DNA of 64,000 nucleotides from positions 806,001 through 870,000 of the forward strand of contig NZ_OU745373.1 in assembly GCF_916618745.1 (NCBI RefSeq), read 5' to 3'. Positions 34,888-41,938 of the stretch are shown here, in pieces. The DNA is from Cardiobacterium sp. Marseille-Q4385. Lineage in GTDB: Bacteria > Pseudomonadota > Gammaproteobacteria > Cardiobacteriales > Cardiobacteriaceae. The notes beneath the pieces are model-generated. The model was given only the letters and a program-made list of their open reading frames with translations. It was not told the origin of the DNA and made no database searches. How positions within the stretch are numbered: the stretch's first letter is position 1; every line of letters starts with the position of its first letter. Position numbers and translations under genes: made by a program.

Positions 34888-35658
34888 ATGCAAAACAACA
34901 TCCGCCTATCCCTGAGCCTGAGCACCGCCCTACTACTGACCGCCTGCGGTGGCGGTGGTGGTGGCGACAACAATCCGCCGCTTGATCCCGGCACGCCGCC
35001 CGCCAATATCCCCGGTAACAATGCCGGTAACAGCGTCAGCGGTATCTATCGCGGCACGGCGGTCGTCGTCCCCAGTGGTAGCACCATCAACAGCAGCCAC
35101 CGCACCCTCAACATCGGCAGCGACAATCTCAATACCCTGAACGTCAACGGCAAGCAGTTCAACCTGCGCCCTGTTAACGAAAACGGCAGCATCACGACGA
35201 CCAACATCCGCAGCCGGGACGGCAAAAGCTATGAAATCTTCGTCGTCAGCAACTTCGATTACCAGAACAGCCGCTACGGCTACATCAAATCCGGCAACGA
35301 AGACTACATCTTCAGCCAGGGCACGCCGACCGCCCGCATGCCGGGCAGCGGCACCGCCCAATACGTCGGACAGGCGGCCTTTGTACGCAACGGCGAGGCC
35401 GGCACCGGCGATACCCGTTTCACCGCCGACTTCGCTGCCAAAACCCTAAACGGCACCATCACCTCGAAAGACCACAGCGTGACCTTCACGCCGGTGACCA
35501 TCAACGCCACCATCAACGGTAACAGCTTCGCTACCGCCAACGGCGCTGCCGTCAGCAGCGGCGGCCACTTCTACGGCGACAATGCCCGCGAACTCGGCGG
35601 CCTGTTCAGCGACACCGTGCAACGCCTCTCCGGCAGCTTCGGTGCTATTCGCCAATAA
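34888..35658 (+). CDS. TbpB-like beta-barrel surface lipoprotein
   Basis: 256-residue lipoprotein: MQNNIRLSLSLSTALLLTAC with a lipobox cysteine at residue 20, then a glycine run and a Pro/Asn-rich linker (PPLDPGTPPANIPGN). The C-terminal half has the TbpB barrel pattern: GTAQYVGQAAFVRNG, then TRFTADFAAKTLNGTIT, and GHFYGDNARELGGLFSD near the end, followed by GSFGAIRQ. Such barrels occur in transferrin- and factor-H-binding lipoproteins exported by Slam. The start is set by GAGGAG upstream. No Slam or tbpA gene is adjacent, so the ligand is unknown. Confidence 0.75.
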   Translation: MQNNIRLSLSLSTALLLTACGGGGGGDNNPPLDPGTPPANIPGNNAGNSVSGIYRGTAVVVPSGSTINSSHRTLNIGSDNLNTLNVNGKQFNLRPVNENGSITTTNIRSRDGKSYEIFVVSNFDYQNSRYGYIKSGNEDYIFSQGTPTARMPGSGTAQYVGQAAFVRNGEAGTGDTRFTADFAAKTLNGTITSKDHSVTFTPVTINATINGNSFATANGAAVSSGGHFYGDNARELGGLFSDTVQRLSGSFGAIRQ

Positions 35659-35676
35659 CCAGCACTCCTGCAAACA

Positions 35677-35702
35677 AACCGCGCTCCGGCGCGGTTTTTT
35701 GT
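35677..35702 (+). terminator. Terminator after the TbpB-like gene
   Basis: AACCGCGC and GCGCGGTT form an eight-pair stem with loop TCCG, followed by T residues. Confidence 0.8.
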
Positions 35703-35719
35703 GCGCGCGGCTTTTACGC

Positions 35720-35752
35720 TGGAGCCGTCAAGCGGCATCAATACTGACTCCC
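35720..35752. repeat. Dispersed GCCAAGCG-type intergenic repeat
   Basis: GGAGCCGTCAAGCGGCATCA followed by ATACTGACTCC, a diverged single unit of the dispersed repeat. Confidence 0.45.
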
Positions 35753-35789
35753 ATCAGGCGGAATGGTGAGGTATGACCATTATCATGAC

Positions 35790-36112
35790 CACACCTCCTG
35801 TCGCAGAAAACCCAACAAAACCCCTTTTTCCCTACAATAGCCGCAGATCCCTACCAGGAAGCACCATGTCCGACATCCTCGCCCTATTACAGCCGCACCT
35901 TCCCGCCGATGTTCTCGCGCAAGCCCGCGCCACGGCGCGTCCCTCCATCCCTTATCGCCTGAGCGTAGCCGCCGATTTGCCGCTTACCGCTTTGCGTGTC
36001 GGCGGTATCGGCTACTGGCCGCAGGCGCAGCATTATCTTGTCCCCCGAAGGGCTGCCGCTGCGCTCTTGGCGCTGAGGACCATCTGCCTCACACCCGTGG
36101 GCGTGAAAACCT
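35790..36112. repeat. Remnant of a tandem duplication of ywqG-tauE
   Basis: 35790-36074 repeats 36113-36400 with high identity, offset by 323 bp. The copy holds the upstream region and first 70 codons of the ywqG-like gene. It then switches at about 36070 to sequence resembling the tauE-like gene 3' end (near 37690-37735, including CACCCGTGGGCGTGAAAA). This is what a tandem duplication with a deletion inside one copy would leave. Confidence 0.7.
35866..36074 (+). pseudogene. Truncated 5' fragment of the ywqG-like gene
   Basis: From the ATG it encodes the same start as the intact gene downstream (MSDILALLQPHLPADVLAQA) with a few substitutions. It then loses frame by a small deletion near 36033 (CATTATCTTGTCCCCCGAAG against CCTTACCCCGTCAACCCCGA) and stops being alignable at about 36074. 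Its own ribosome binding site is retained, so a short peptide might be made, but no function is expected. Confidence 0.75.
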
Positions 36113-36188
36113 CACACCTCCTGTCGCAGAAAACCCAACAAAACCCCTTTTTCCCTACAATAGCCGCAGATCCCTACCAGGAAGCACC

Positions 36189-37016
36189 ATGTCCGACATC
36201 CTCGCCCTGTTACAGCCGCACCTTCCCGCCGATGTTCTCGCGCAAGCCCGCGCCACGGCGCGTCCTTCCATCCCTTACCGCCTGAGCGTGGCCGCCAATT
36301 TGCCGCTCACCGCTTCGCGTGTCGGCGGTATCGGCTACTGGCCGCAGGCGCAGCCTTACCCCGTCAACCCCGAAGGGCTGCCGCTGGCGCTGTTGGCGCA
36401 GGTCAATCTTGAAGAACTGCCCGCAGGGGCGGCGCAGGCGCTCGGCCTGCCAGCGCACGGCATCCTCGCTTTCTACATCGACGCTTATGACGATGTGCTG
36501 GGGCAGGATTTCGACGACTTGCGCGGCAACAGCCGCTACCGCTGCGTTTATTTCGCCGACACAGCCGCCCCGTCGCTTGCGCGCGCAGCGCAGCAGGCGC
36601 TGTTTGACCGGGTACAGGGGGAAGAGTGGTATCACCCCGCCGCCGGCGAATATGCCATGCACTTCGCGCCGCCCGCACCGCACTATCTCCTCACCGAAAC
36701 CGCCGATTTTGCCGCGCTCTACGGCATGGAATACGGGCAATGGCTGAACTGCTACGACAACGATGTGATCAATGCCGCCTTCACGCAGCAAGGCACAAAC
36801 CATCTCGGCGGTCACGCCTTCTTCACCCAGACCGACCCGCGCTTTTATGACAGCAACCTCGCCGCTTCCACTCTCCTCTTCCAGCTCGATTCCTACGTCG
36901 GTGAAGGGGTGGACATCTGCTGGGGCGACATCGGCGTCGGGGCTTTCTTTATTGAGCCGGCCGATCTCGCCGCCCGCCGCTTCGAGCGTGCCTGGTACAA
37001 CTGGGACTGCGGCTGA
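36189..37016 (+). CDS. YwqG-family protein (DUF1963)
   Basis: 275-residue soluble protein of the DUF1963/YwqG family. Landmarks are VGGIGYWPQAQPYPVNPEGLPLALLAQVNLEELP (residues about 41-80, in outline), LGLPAHGILAFYIDAYDD, and the C-terminal TNHLGGHAFFTQTDPRF and LLFQLDSYVGEGVDICWGDIGVGAFFI, typical of YwqG. The family function is not known. The start has AGGAAGC upstream. The gene is followed seven bases later by a TauE/SafE-like permease and preceded by its own truncated copy. Confidence 0.85.
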   Translation: MSDILALLQPHLPADVLAQARATARPSIPYRLSVAANLPLTASRVGGIGYWPQAQPYPVNPEGLPLALLAQVNLEELPAGAAQALGLPAHGILAFYIDAYDDVLGQDFDDLRGNSRYRCVYFADTAAPSLARAAQQALFDRVQGEEWYHPAAGEYAMHFAPPAPHYLLTETADFAALYGMEYGQWLNCYDNDVINAAFTQQGTNHLGGHAFFTQTDPRFYDSNLAASTLLFQLDSYVGEGVDICWGDIGVGAFFIEPADLAARRFERAWYNWDCG

Positions 37017-37023
37017 GGAAGCC

Positions 37024-37836
37024 ATGTTTACCCTGAGCGTTCTTATTCCCCTGCTGACGGCTGGCGCACTGGCCGGATTTCTCGCCGGACTGTTCGGCAT
37101 CGGCGGCGGCCTGCTTATCGTGCCCATCGTCCTCTGGTTGCTGGAAACACGGCATCTCGGCGGTATGCACATCCAGCACCTCGCCATCGGTACCTCGTTC
37201 GCCGTCATGGCCTGCACCACATTCAGCGGCGCACTGGCGCACGCCCGCCGACGCAGTGTGCGTTGGGATATCGTCTGCCGCATGGCCCCGGCCATGGTCG
37301 GCGGTGCCCTGCTCGGCACCTTTATCGCCGCCCGCATTCCCGCCCACTACCTGCAACTCTTCTTCGTCGCCTTCGTCTGCGCCATCGCCCTGCAAATGCT
37401 CTGCCGCTACCGCCCGCAGACGGGGCGACACCTGCCCGGCACTGCCGGCATCTGCCTGAGCGGCGGCGTGATTGGCCTGCTCTCAAGCTGGGTAGGCATC
37501 GGCGGCGGCACCCTGTCGGTGCCGTTCATGCTGCGTGGCAACGTGCCCGTGCATCAGGCAATCGGCACCTCGGGTGCACTGGCCTGGCCGATGGCGCTGT
37601 CCGGCGCCGTTGGTTACCTGCTCGCCGGCTGGCACGTCACCGGCCTGCCGTCAGGTTCACTCGGCTACTGCTACCTGCCCGCCGCTGCCGTGCTAGCGCT
37701 GAGTACCCTCTGTCTCGCACCCGTGGGCGTGAAAATCGCGCACCGTCTGCCCGACAGCACCCTGCAACGCGCCTTTGGCCTGTATCTCCTGATCATCGCC
37801 GCCCATATGCTGTGGAAAGTACATCCCCACTTCTAA
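37024..37836 (+). CDS. TauE/SafE-family membrane transporter
   Basis: 270-residue integral membrane protein with about eight hydrophobic helices. The duplicated family motif is clear: GFLAGLFGIGGGLLIVP near residue 20 and LSSWVGIGGGTLSVPFMLR near residue 157. The family exports or imports sulfur-containing anions such as sulfoacetate or sulfite, though substrates are rarely known. It starts seven bases after the ywqG-like gene, so the two are likely co-transcribed. A short remnant of its 3' end occurs upstream near 36070-36110. Confidence 0.85.
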   Translation: MFTLSVLIPLLTAGALAGFLAGLFGIGGGLLIVPIVLWLLETRHLGGMHIQHLAIGTSFAVMACTTFSGALAHARRRSVRWDIVCRMAPAMVGGALLGTFIAARIPAHYLQLFFVAFVCAIALQMLCRYRPQTGRHLPGTAGICLSGGVIGLLSSWVGIGGGTLSVPFMLRGNVPVHQAIGTSGALAWPMALSGAVGYLLAGWHVTGLPSGSLGYCYLPAAAVLALSTLCLAPVGVKIAHRLPDSTLQRAFGLYLLIIAAHMLWKVHPHF

Positions 37837-37839
37837 TAT

Positions 37840-37859
37840 AGTCGTTGCCAATAACGACT
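37840..37859 (+). terminator. Small hairpin between tauE-like gene and icd
   Basis: AGTCGTT and AACGACT form a seven-pair stem with a GCCAAT loop. No T run follows, so it may be a weak terminator or a processing signal in the icd leader. Confidence 0.4.
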
Positions 37860-37881
37860 AACCCAACCCAAGGAGTCCACC

Positions 37882-39114
37882 ATGACCACATCCCCCTCTG
37901 GCGAAACCATCCGCTACGACAACGGCCAGTGGCACGTTCCCGCCCAGCCGCGTATCGGCTGCATCAGCGGCGACGGCATCGGCCCGGAAATCATGCAGGC
38001 CGCGCGCCGCGTCTGGGACGTTGCCATCGCCCGCAGCTACGGCGATGCCCGCCACATCCACTGGGTCGAACTGCCGCTGGGCGAAAACGCCTTCGCCCAA
38101 TACGGCACCTACTACCCGGACAGCACCCGCGACGCCCTGCGCGAGCTGCGCATCGCCATCAAAGGGCCATTCACCACGCCCGTTGGCGGCGGCTTCCGCT
38201 CGCTCAACGTCAGCCTGCGCCAGACACTAGACCTCTACGCCTGCGTCCGCCCGGTGCGCTACTACCCCGGCGTCCCCTCGCCGATGCTGCGCCCGGAAGA
38301 AGTGGACGTGGTCATCTACCGCGAAAACACCGAAGACGTCTATGCCGGTATCGAATACGACGCCGGTAGCGAAGAAAACCGCAAACTCGCCGACTTCCTG
38401 CGCCGCGAACTCGGCGCGCACTTCTTCGAAGGGGCGGGACTCGGTATCAAGCCCATCTCCGAATACGGCAGCAAGCGCCTGGTGCGCATGGCTATCGAAC
38501 ACGCCATCACCCATAAACGCAAAAGCGTAACCCTGGTGCACAAAGGCAACATCATGAAATACACCGAAGGTGCCTTCCGCACCTGGGGCTACGAAGTGGC
38601 GCGCGACGAATATCCGGCAGAGACCATCAGCGAAAAAGAAGTGGATGAAAAACACGGCGGCGTGGTGCCTGACGGCAAAATCGTCATCAAAGACCGAATC
38701 GCCGACGCCATGTTCCAGCAAATGCTGCTGCGCCCGGCGGAATACGACGTCATCGCCACCCCGAACCTGAACGGCGACTACCTCTCGGACGCTCTCGCCG
38801 CACAAGTGGGCGGCATCGGCATCGCGCCGGGGGCAAACATCGGCGAAGGGCTGGCCATCTTTGAAGCGACACACGGCAGCGCGCCGAAACACGCGGGACA
38901 AAACCGCGTCAACCCCAGCTCGATACTGCTCTCCGGAGTGATGATGCTCGAATACATCGGCTGGCAGGAAGCGGCAGACATCATCAACCGCGCCTTTACG
39001 GCGGTGATTGCTGACAAAACCGTCACCTACGACTTCGCCCGCCTGATGACCGGCGCGACCGAAGTCACCACCAGCGCCTTCGCCGACGCGCTGATTGCGA
39101 AGATTAACGGCTGA
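37882..39114 (+). CDS. icd: Isocitrate dehydrogenase
   Basis: TCA-cycle enzyme of 410 residues oxidising isocitrate to 2-oxoglutarate. It has GCISGDGIGPEIM near the N-terminus, the substrate serine in VGGGFRSLNVSLRQ (about residue 108) and the YRENTEDVYAGIEY motif. The coenzyme region reads HGSAPKHAGQNRVNPSSI, with Lys retained and His in place of the E. coli Tyr345, while the later TYDFARL keeps the Tyr and Arg linked to NADP. NADP dependence is therefore likely but not certain. AAGGAG precedes the ATG. Confidence 0.94.
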   Translation: MTTSPSGETIRYDNGQWHVPAQPRIGCISGDGIGPEIMQAARRVWDVAIARSYGDARHIHWVELPLGENAFAQYGTYYPDSTRDALRELRIAIKGPFTTPVGGGFRSLNVSLRQTLDLYACVRPVRYYPGVPSPMLRPEEVDVVIYRENTEDVYAGIEYDAGSEENRKLADFLRRELGAHFFEGAGLGIKPISEYGSKRLVRMAIEHAITHKRKSVTLVHKGNIMKYTEGAFRTWGYEVARDEYPAETISEKEVDEKHGGVVPDGKIVIKDRIADAMFQQMLLRPAEYDVIATPNLNGDYLSDALAAQVGGIGIAPGANIGEGLAIFEATHGSAPKHAGQNRVNPSSILLSGVMMLEYIGWQEAADIINRAFTAVIADKTVTYDFARLMTGATEVTTSAFADALIAKING

Positions 39115-39140
39115 GATACCCCGCTTGGTGAACCTAGAAC

Positions 39141-39208
39141 CGTAGGGTGGGCCTTGGCCCACCACACCATTTTTCATCGGCTTCATGGTGGGCTAAAGCC
39201 CACCCTAC
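39141..39208. repeat. GTAGGGTGGGC palindromic repeat, copy 1
   Basis: GTAGGGTGGGCCTTGGCCCA opens a structured unit that closes with GTGGGCTAAAGCCCACCCTA. The outer arms are inverted (GTAGGGTGGGC and GCCCACCCTAC). A second copy lies 225 bp downstream. Similar palindromes are widespread in proteobacterial intergenic DNA. Confidence 0.7.
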
Positions 39209-39365
39209 ATGCGAAGCCCGCATTTATCCCGCTTGGCGCACCCCCGATCCTGAAACTCGCACAAATACGCCGCTTGGTATTTTGCCCCCCCTCCGGCCTG
39301 CGACCACCTCCCCCCGCAAGCGGGAGGAGAATTGATCGTGTACGCCGTTTGGCGGATTCAGAACC

Positions 39366-39436
39366 GTAGGGTGGGCCTTGGCGGCCCACCACACAATTTC
39401 TTCATCGGCTTCATGGTGGGCTAAAGCCCACCCTAC
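39366..39436. repeat. GTAGGGTGGGC palindromic repeat, copy 2
   Basis: Near-identical to copy 1 (shared GTGGGCCTTGG, CATCGGCTTCATGGTGGGCT and AAAGCCCACCCTAC), with small insertions in the loop. Confidence 0.7.
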
Positions 39437-39477
39437 GCGCTTGGTCGCTACACCATCGAGCAGGTTGGTGGCAGCAT

Positions 39478-40125
39478 TTAGGCGAGGTGCGCCGTATCGT
39501 TCACGCGCTCAACCTGGAAATGGCCGCTGTCGTCATCGTTTTCCGCCCGGTAGCGGACGATGTTGATCGCGGTGTTGTGCAGGGTTTCGCTGCGCCCCGC
39601 CTCGCGATGGTTTTGCCAGGTCGCGCCCTGCATCAGTGCCAAGAGCAGGCGCAGGGTGTGGCCGTGCGAGACGATGAGCAGGTTGCCGCTTTCATGCACG
39701 CGCACGATGTCATCGATAGCCGCCTGGGCGCGCGTGGCAAGTTGTGCCCAAGTTTCGCCGCCGTTCGTCTCGGCACGGTACGCTGCCGGAGCGTTGACGA
39801 GTTGCTGAAACTCCGCCGTGGCGCGGATGTCTTCCACTTTCCGCCCTTCCCAGTTGCCGAAGTGTTGTTCGTTCAGCCCGGTGTGCTGAAAGAGCGGTAC
39901 ATGAGCGGCGCGTTCGTGCAGGATATGGCGGGCGGTGGCGATGGTACGCGGCAGGCAGCTGCTGTAAGCGGCGGCAAAAGGTATGTCGCAGAGGGCGCGC
40001 CCGGTCAGGCGGGCAGCGTGGATGCCTTGCGCGGTGAGCGGCGAATCGCCCCAGCCCTGCATCAATCCCTGCACGTTCCATTCGGTCTGGCCGTGGCGGA
40101 TGAGGTAGAGGGTGAGGGTTTTCAT
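39478..40125 (-). CDS. Histidine phosphatase-family protein
   Basis: 215-residue enzyme of the histidine phosphatase superfamily (phosphoglycerate-mutase-like). The catalytic motif LIRHGQTEWN is at residues 8-17 and the second histidine lies in VSHGHTLRLLL near residue 152. The central GLNEQHFGNWEGRK is shared by GpmB/CobC-like phosphatases. The substrate cannot be told from sequence. The gene starts three bases after the DUF441 gene on the same strand. Confidence 0.85.
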   Translation of the reverse strand: MKTLTLYLIRHGQTEWNVQGLMQGWGDSPLTAQGIHAARLTGRALCDIPFAAAYSSCLPRTIATARHILHERAAHVPLFQHTGLNEQHFGNWEGRKVEDIRATAEFQQLVNAPAAYRAETNGGETWAQLATRAQAAIDDIVRVHESGNLLIVSHGHTLRLLLALMQGATWQNHREAGRSETLHNTAINIVRYRAENDDDSGHFQVERVNDTAHLA

Positions 40126-40128
40126 CGC

Positions 40129-40581
40129 TCAGTTTCCTTTGCCGATGAAGAGCGAAAGGATGCCGGCGGCGATGAGCGGGCCGACCGGCACGCCTTTGAG
40201 GAAGGCAACGCCGATGACGGTGCCGACGATAAGCCCCGGCACGACGCCGGGTTGGTTCAGCATCAGGGTTACGCCGCGCCCGCCCAGCCAGGCGACGGCG
40301 ACGCCGACGCCCATCGCGGTCAGCACTTTCCAGTTGCCGAAATCTGCCATGCCGAGGGTGACTTTGCCGCTTGCCAGCGGACTGAGTACGCCGATGGTGA
40401 GCAGGATGATGCCGAGGCTGACGCCGTTTTTTTCCATCCATGGCAGGTAGCGGGTGAGCGGGGTTTGCTGAACGAGCAGCAGCAGGGTCGAGGCGATAAT
40501 AACGGGGGCGTTGTGGCTGATGACGCCGAGGGCGGCGAAGACGAGCAGGATGAGGGCGGTGGGGTCGATGTTGAGCGGCAT
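40129..40581 (-). CDS. DUF441 (YeaL-like) membrane protein
   Basis: 150-residue protein with four hydrophobic segments. Family landmarks are VFAALGVISHNAPVIIASTLLLLVQQTPL near the start and VVPGLIVGTVIGVAFLKGVPVGPLIAAGILSL at the end, both in outline, with the conserved KGVPVGPLIAAG run. The YeaL/DUF441 function is unknown. It sits between a RimI-like gene and the phosphatase gene with 5 bp and 3 bp gaps, so the three are a likely operon. Confidence 0.85.
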   Translation of the reverse strand: MPLNIDPTALILLVFAALGVISHNAPVIIASTLLLLVQQTPLTRYLPWMEKNGVSLGIILLTIGVLSPLASGKVTLGMADFGNWKVLTAMGVGVAVAWLGGRGVTLMLNQPGVVPGLIVGTVIGVAFLKGVPVGPLIAAGILSLFIGKGN

Positions 40582-40586
40582 GGCGG

Positions 40587-41000
40587 TTATTCGGTGGGGT
40601 GTAGGGTCATGAGCAGCGCATCAGTGCGGCTGCCGTCGGGATTGGGGTAGTAGGCTTTGCGCCGCCCGCTGACGCGGTAGCCGAGGCGCTGATAGAGCGT
40701 CTGCGCGCCGTGGTTGTCCGCGCGCACTTCGAGGTAGGCGGTGGCGGGAGCAAGGGCGGCAAGGGCGGCGTGATGCAGGGCGGTGGCGATACCTTGTCGC
40801 TGCGCGGCGGGGGCAACGGCAAGCGCGAGCAGTTCCATTTCGTCCAGCACGCTGCGGCAGGCGATGAAGCCCAGCGGCGTGCCGTCTGCTGCCGCCAGCC
40901 AGACGCTGTCGCCGCTGTCGGGGCGGCAGACGTGCGCAGCGTCGGCGAGTGCGTGCAGGGCGGGCAGGTCGGCGCTGCCGGCGCGACGGATGGCGGGCAC
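40587..41000 (-). CDS. GNAT-family N-acetyltransferase, RimI-like
   Basis: 137-residue acetyltransferase. The GNAT acetyl-CoA loop is visible as VAPAAQRQGIATALHHAAL (Q/R-x-x-G-x-G/A type, residues about 67-85), followed by LEVRADNHGAQTLYQRLGYRVSGRRKAYYPNP. The LEVR...N..A..LY...GF pattern resembles RimI, which acetylates ribosomal protein S18. A RimI role is an inference, since GNAT specificities are hard to assign. It starts six bases after the esterase-like gene. Confidence 0.75.
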   Translation of the reverse strand: MPAIRRAGSADLPALHALADAAHVCRPDSGDSVWLAAADGTPLGFIACRSVLDEMELLALAVAPAAQRQGIATALHHAALAALAPATAYLEVRADNHGAQTLYQRLGYRVSGRRKAYYPNPDGSRTDALLMTLHPTE

Positions 41001-41005
41001 GGCGC

Positions 41006-41803
41006 TCAGTCCTGGTATTCGTTGTGGAAGACGAAGTGTTCGGGGATGTGCGAATGGACGAAGTAGAAGCTATGATCGTAGCGCTTGCGCCGGTTGAGCC
41101 AGATTTCCCCGCTTTTGATGCGCGGCGCCATGGCTTCTTCGAAGGCATCGATGTTGATTTTGCTGCCGAGGTAGCGGTCGTCGGTGCCCTGATCTATCCA
41201 CAGCGGCAGCGGCGCGGCATCCGGATGGGCGAGATACCATTGCAGCGGGTCGAATTCGGCGGGTAGCCCGTAACGGGCAAGGTGCTCTTCATACCACGGG
41301 GTGCCGTAGAAACCGAGCCACGGGGCCAGCGCCGAGAGGCTGCGGTAATGGTCAGGCTTTTTGCGGGCTAGGTGGAAGGCGAGCGTGCCGCCGAAGCCGT
41401 AGCCCATGATGCCGCGCCCGCCGGTGGTGGCGAGGTGGGCGCGCAGCACAGCGGGCAGTTCTTCGAGGAGGTAGTCGTCCAGCGCGTCGCGCTCGTGGAC
41501 GTATTGGCCGATGCGCGCGTCGTCGTCGCCCTGGTAGATGTTGAAGAGGTCGGGGATGACGAGGATGGAGTCGTAGCGATTGGCGTAGCGCTGGTAGTCG
41601 CTCTGGCTGGCGACAAGGCGGGCGCTGGTCTGGATGCCCGGCAGGTAGTAGGTGGTGTGGCAGGGCCGCTCTTTGAGCAGCATGGCGACGGGGACGTACA
41701 CCGCGATTTCCAGCGGGCGGCGCAGGGCTTCTGCGTAGTGGCGGTAGATGCGTTGTTCGCCTTTGAAGCTGGTGTGGGCTTCCAGTTGTTCAAGCGGGTT
41801 CAT
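41006..41803 (-). CDS. Esterase-like (formylglutathione hydrolase-type) protein lacking the catalytic serine
   Basis: 265-residue alpha/beta hydrolase-like protein. Esterase-D/formylglutathione hydrolase landmarks are YVHERDALDDYLLEELPAVL, IDQGTDDRYLGSKIN (acid region) and KRYDHSFYFVHSHIPEHF (histidine region). The nucleophile elbow, GxSxG in the family (GHSMGG), reads MGYGFGGTLAF, with Gly (GGC) where Ser is expected. Catalysis by the usual serine route is therefore unlikely. Start at MNPLEQ, because the earlier ATGs lie in a repeat-rich leader. It is in a possible operon with rimI-like, DUF441 and phosphatase genes. Confidence 0.75.
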   Translation of the reverse strand: MNPLEQLEAHTSFKGEQRIYRHYAEALRRPLEIAVYVPVAMLLKERPCHTTYYLPGIQTSARLVASQSDYQRYANRYDSILVIPDLFNIYQGDDDARIGQYVHERDALDDYLLEELPAVLRAHLATTGGRGIMGYGFGGTLAFHLARKKPDHYRSLSALAPWLGFYGTPWYEEHLARYGLPAEFDPLQWYLAHPDAAPLPLWIDQGTDDRYLGSKINIDAFEEAMAPRIKSGEIWLNRRKRYDHSFYFVHSHIPEHFVFHNEYQD

Positions 41804-41815
41804 GGCGGGTTCTCC

Positions 41816-41836
41816 AAAAAATGCGGACATTTTTGT
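41816..41836. repeat. Small hairpin related to that at 31046
   Basis: AAAAATG and CATTTTT flank CGGA, followed by GTCATGGGAGCCCC and GCAAGCGGGAGGAG, the same arrangement as at 31046-31100. Confidence 0.5.
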
Positions 41837-41938
41837 CATGGGAGCCCCGCCCTGCCGCAAGCGGGAGGAGGGGCTTTTCAGGGTTTTTTAGCGCATGTCT
41901 CATGGCGACGGGATGTTCGAACTTCTATGGGCAATAGC

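Larger units (their letters stand above)
39115..39477. other. Intergenic repeat region between icd and the phosphatase gene
   Basis: No gene. It contains both GTAGGGTGGGC palindromes, copies of the dispersed repeat in the reverse direction (CCGCTTGGCGCACCC and CGCCGCTTGGTATT around 39229-39285) and a CCCGCAAGCGGGAGGAG palindrome near 39314. Confidence 0.6.

Noticed and set aside
36772..37023. Upstream in-frame extension of the TauE-like gene
   Set aside because: Lies inside the ywqG-like gene in another frame; the TauE-like protein starts at MFTLSV.
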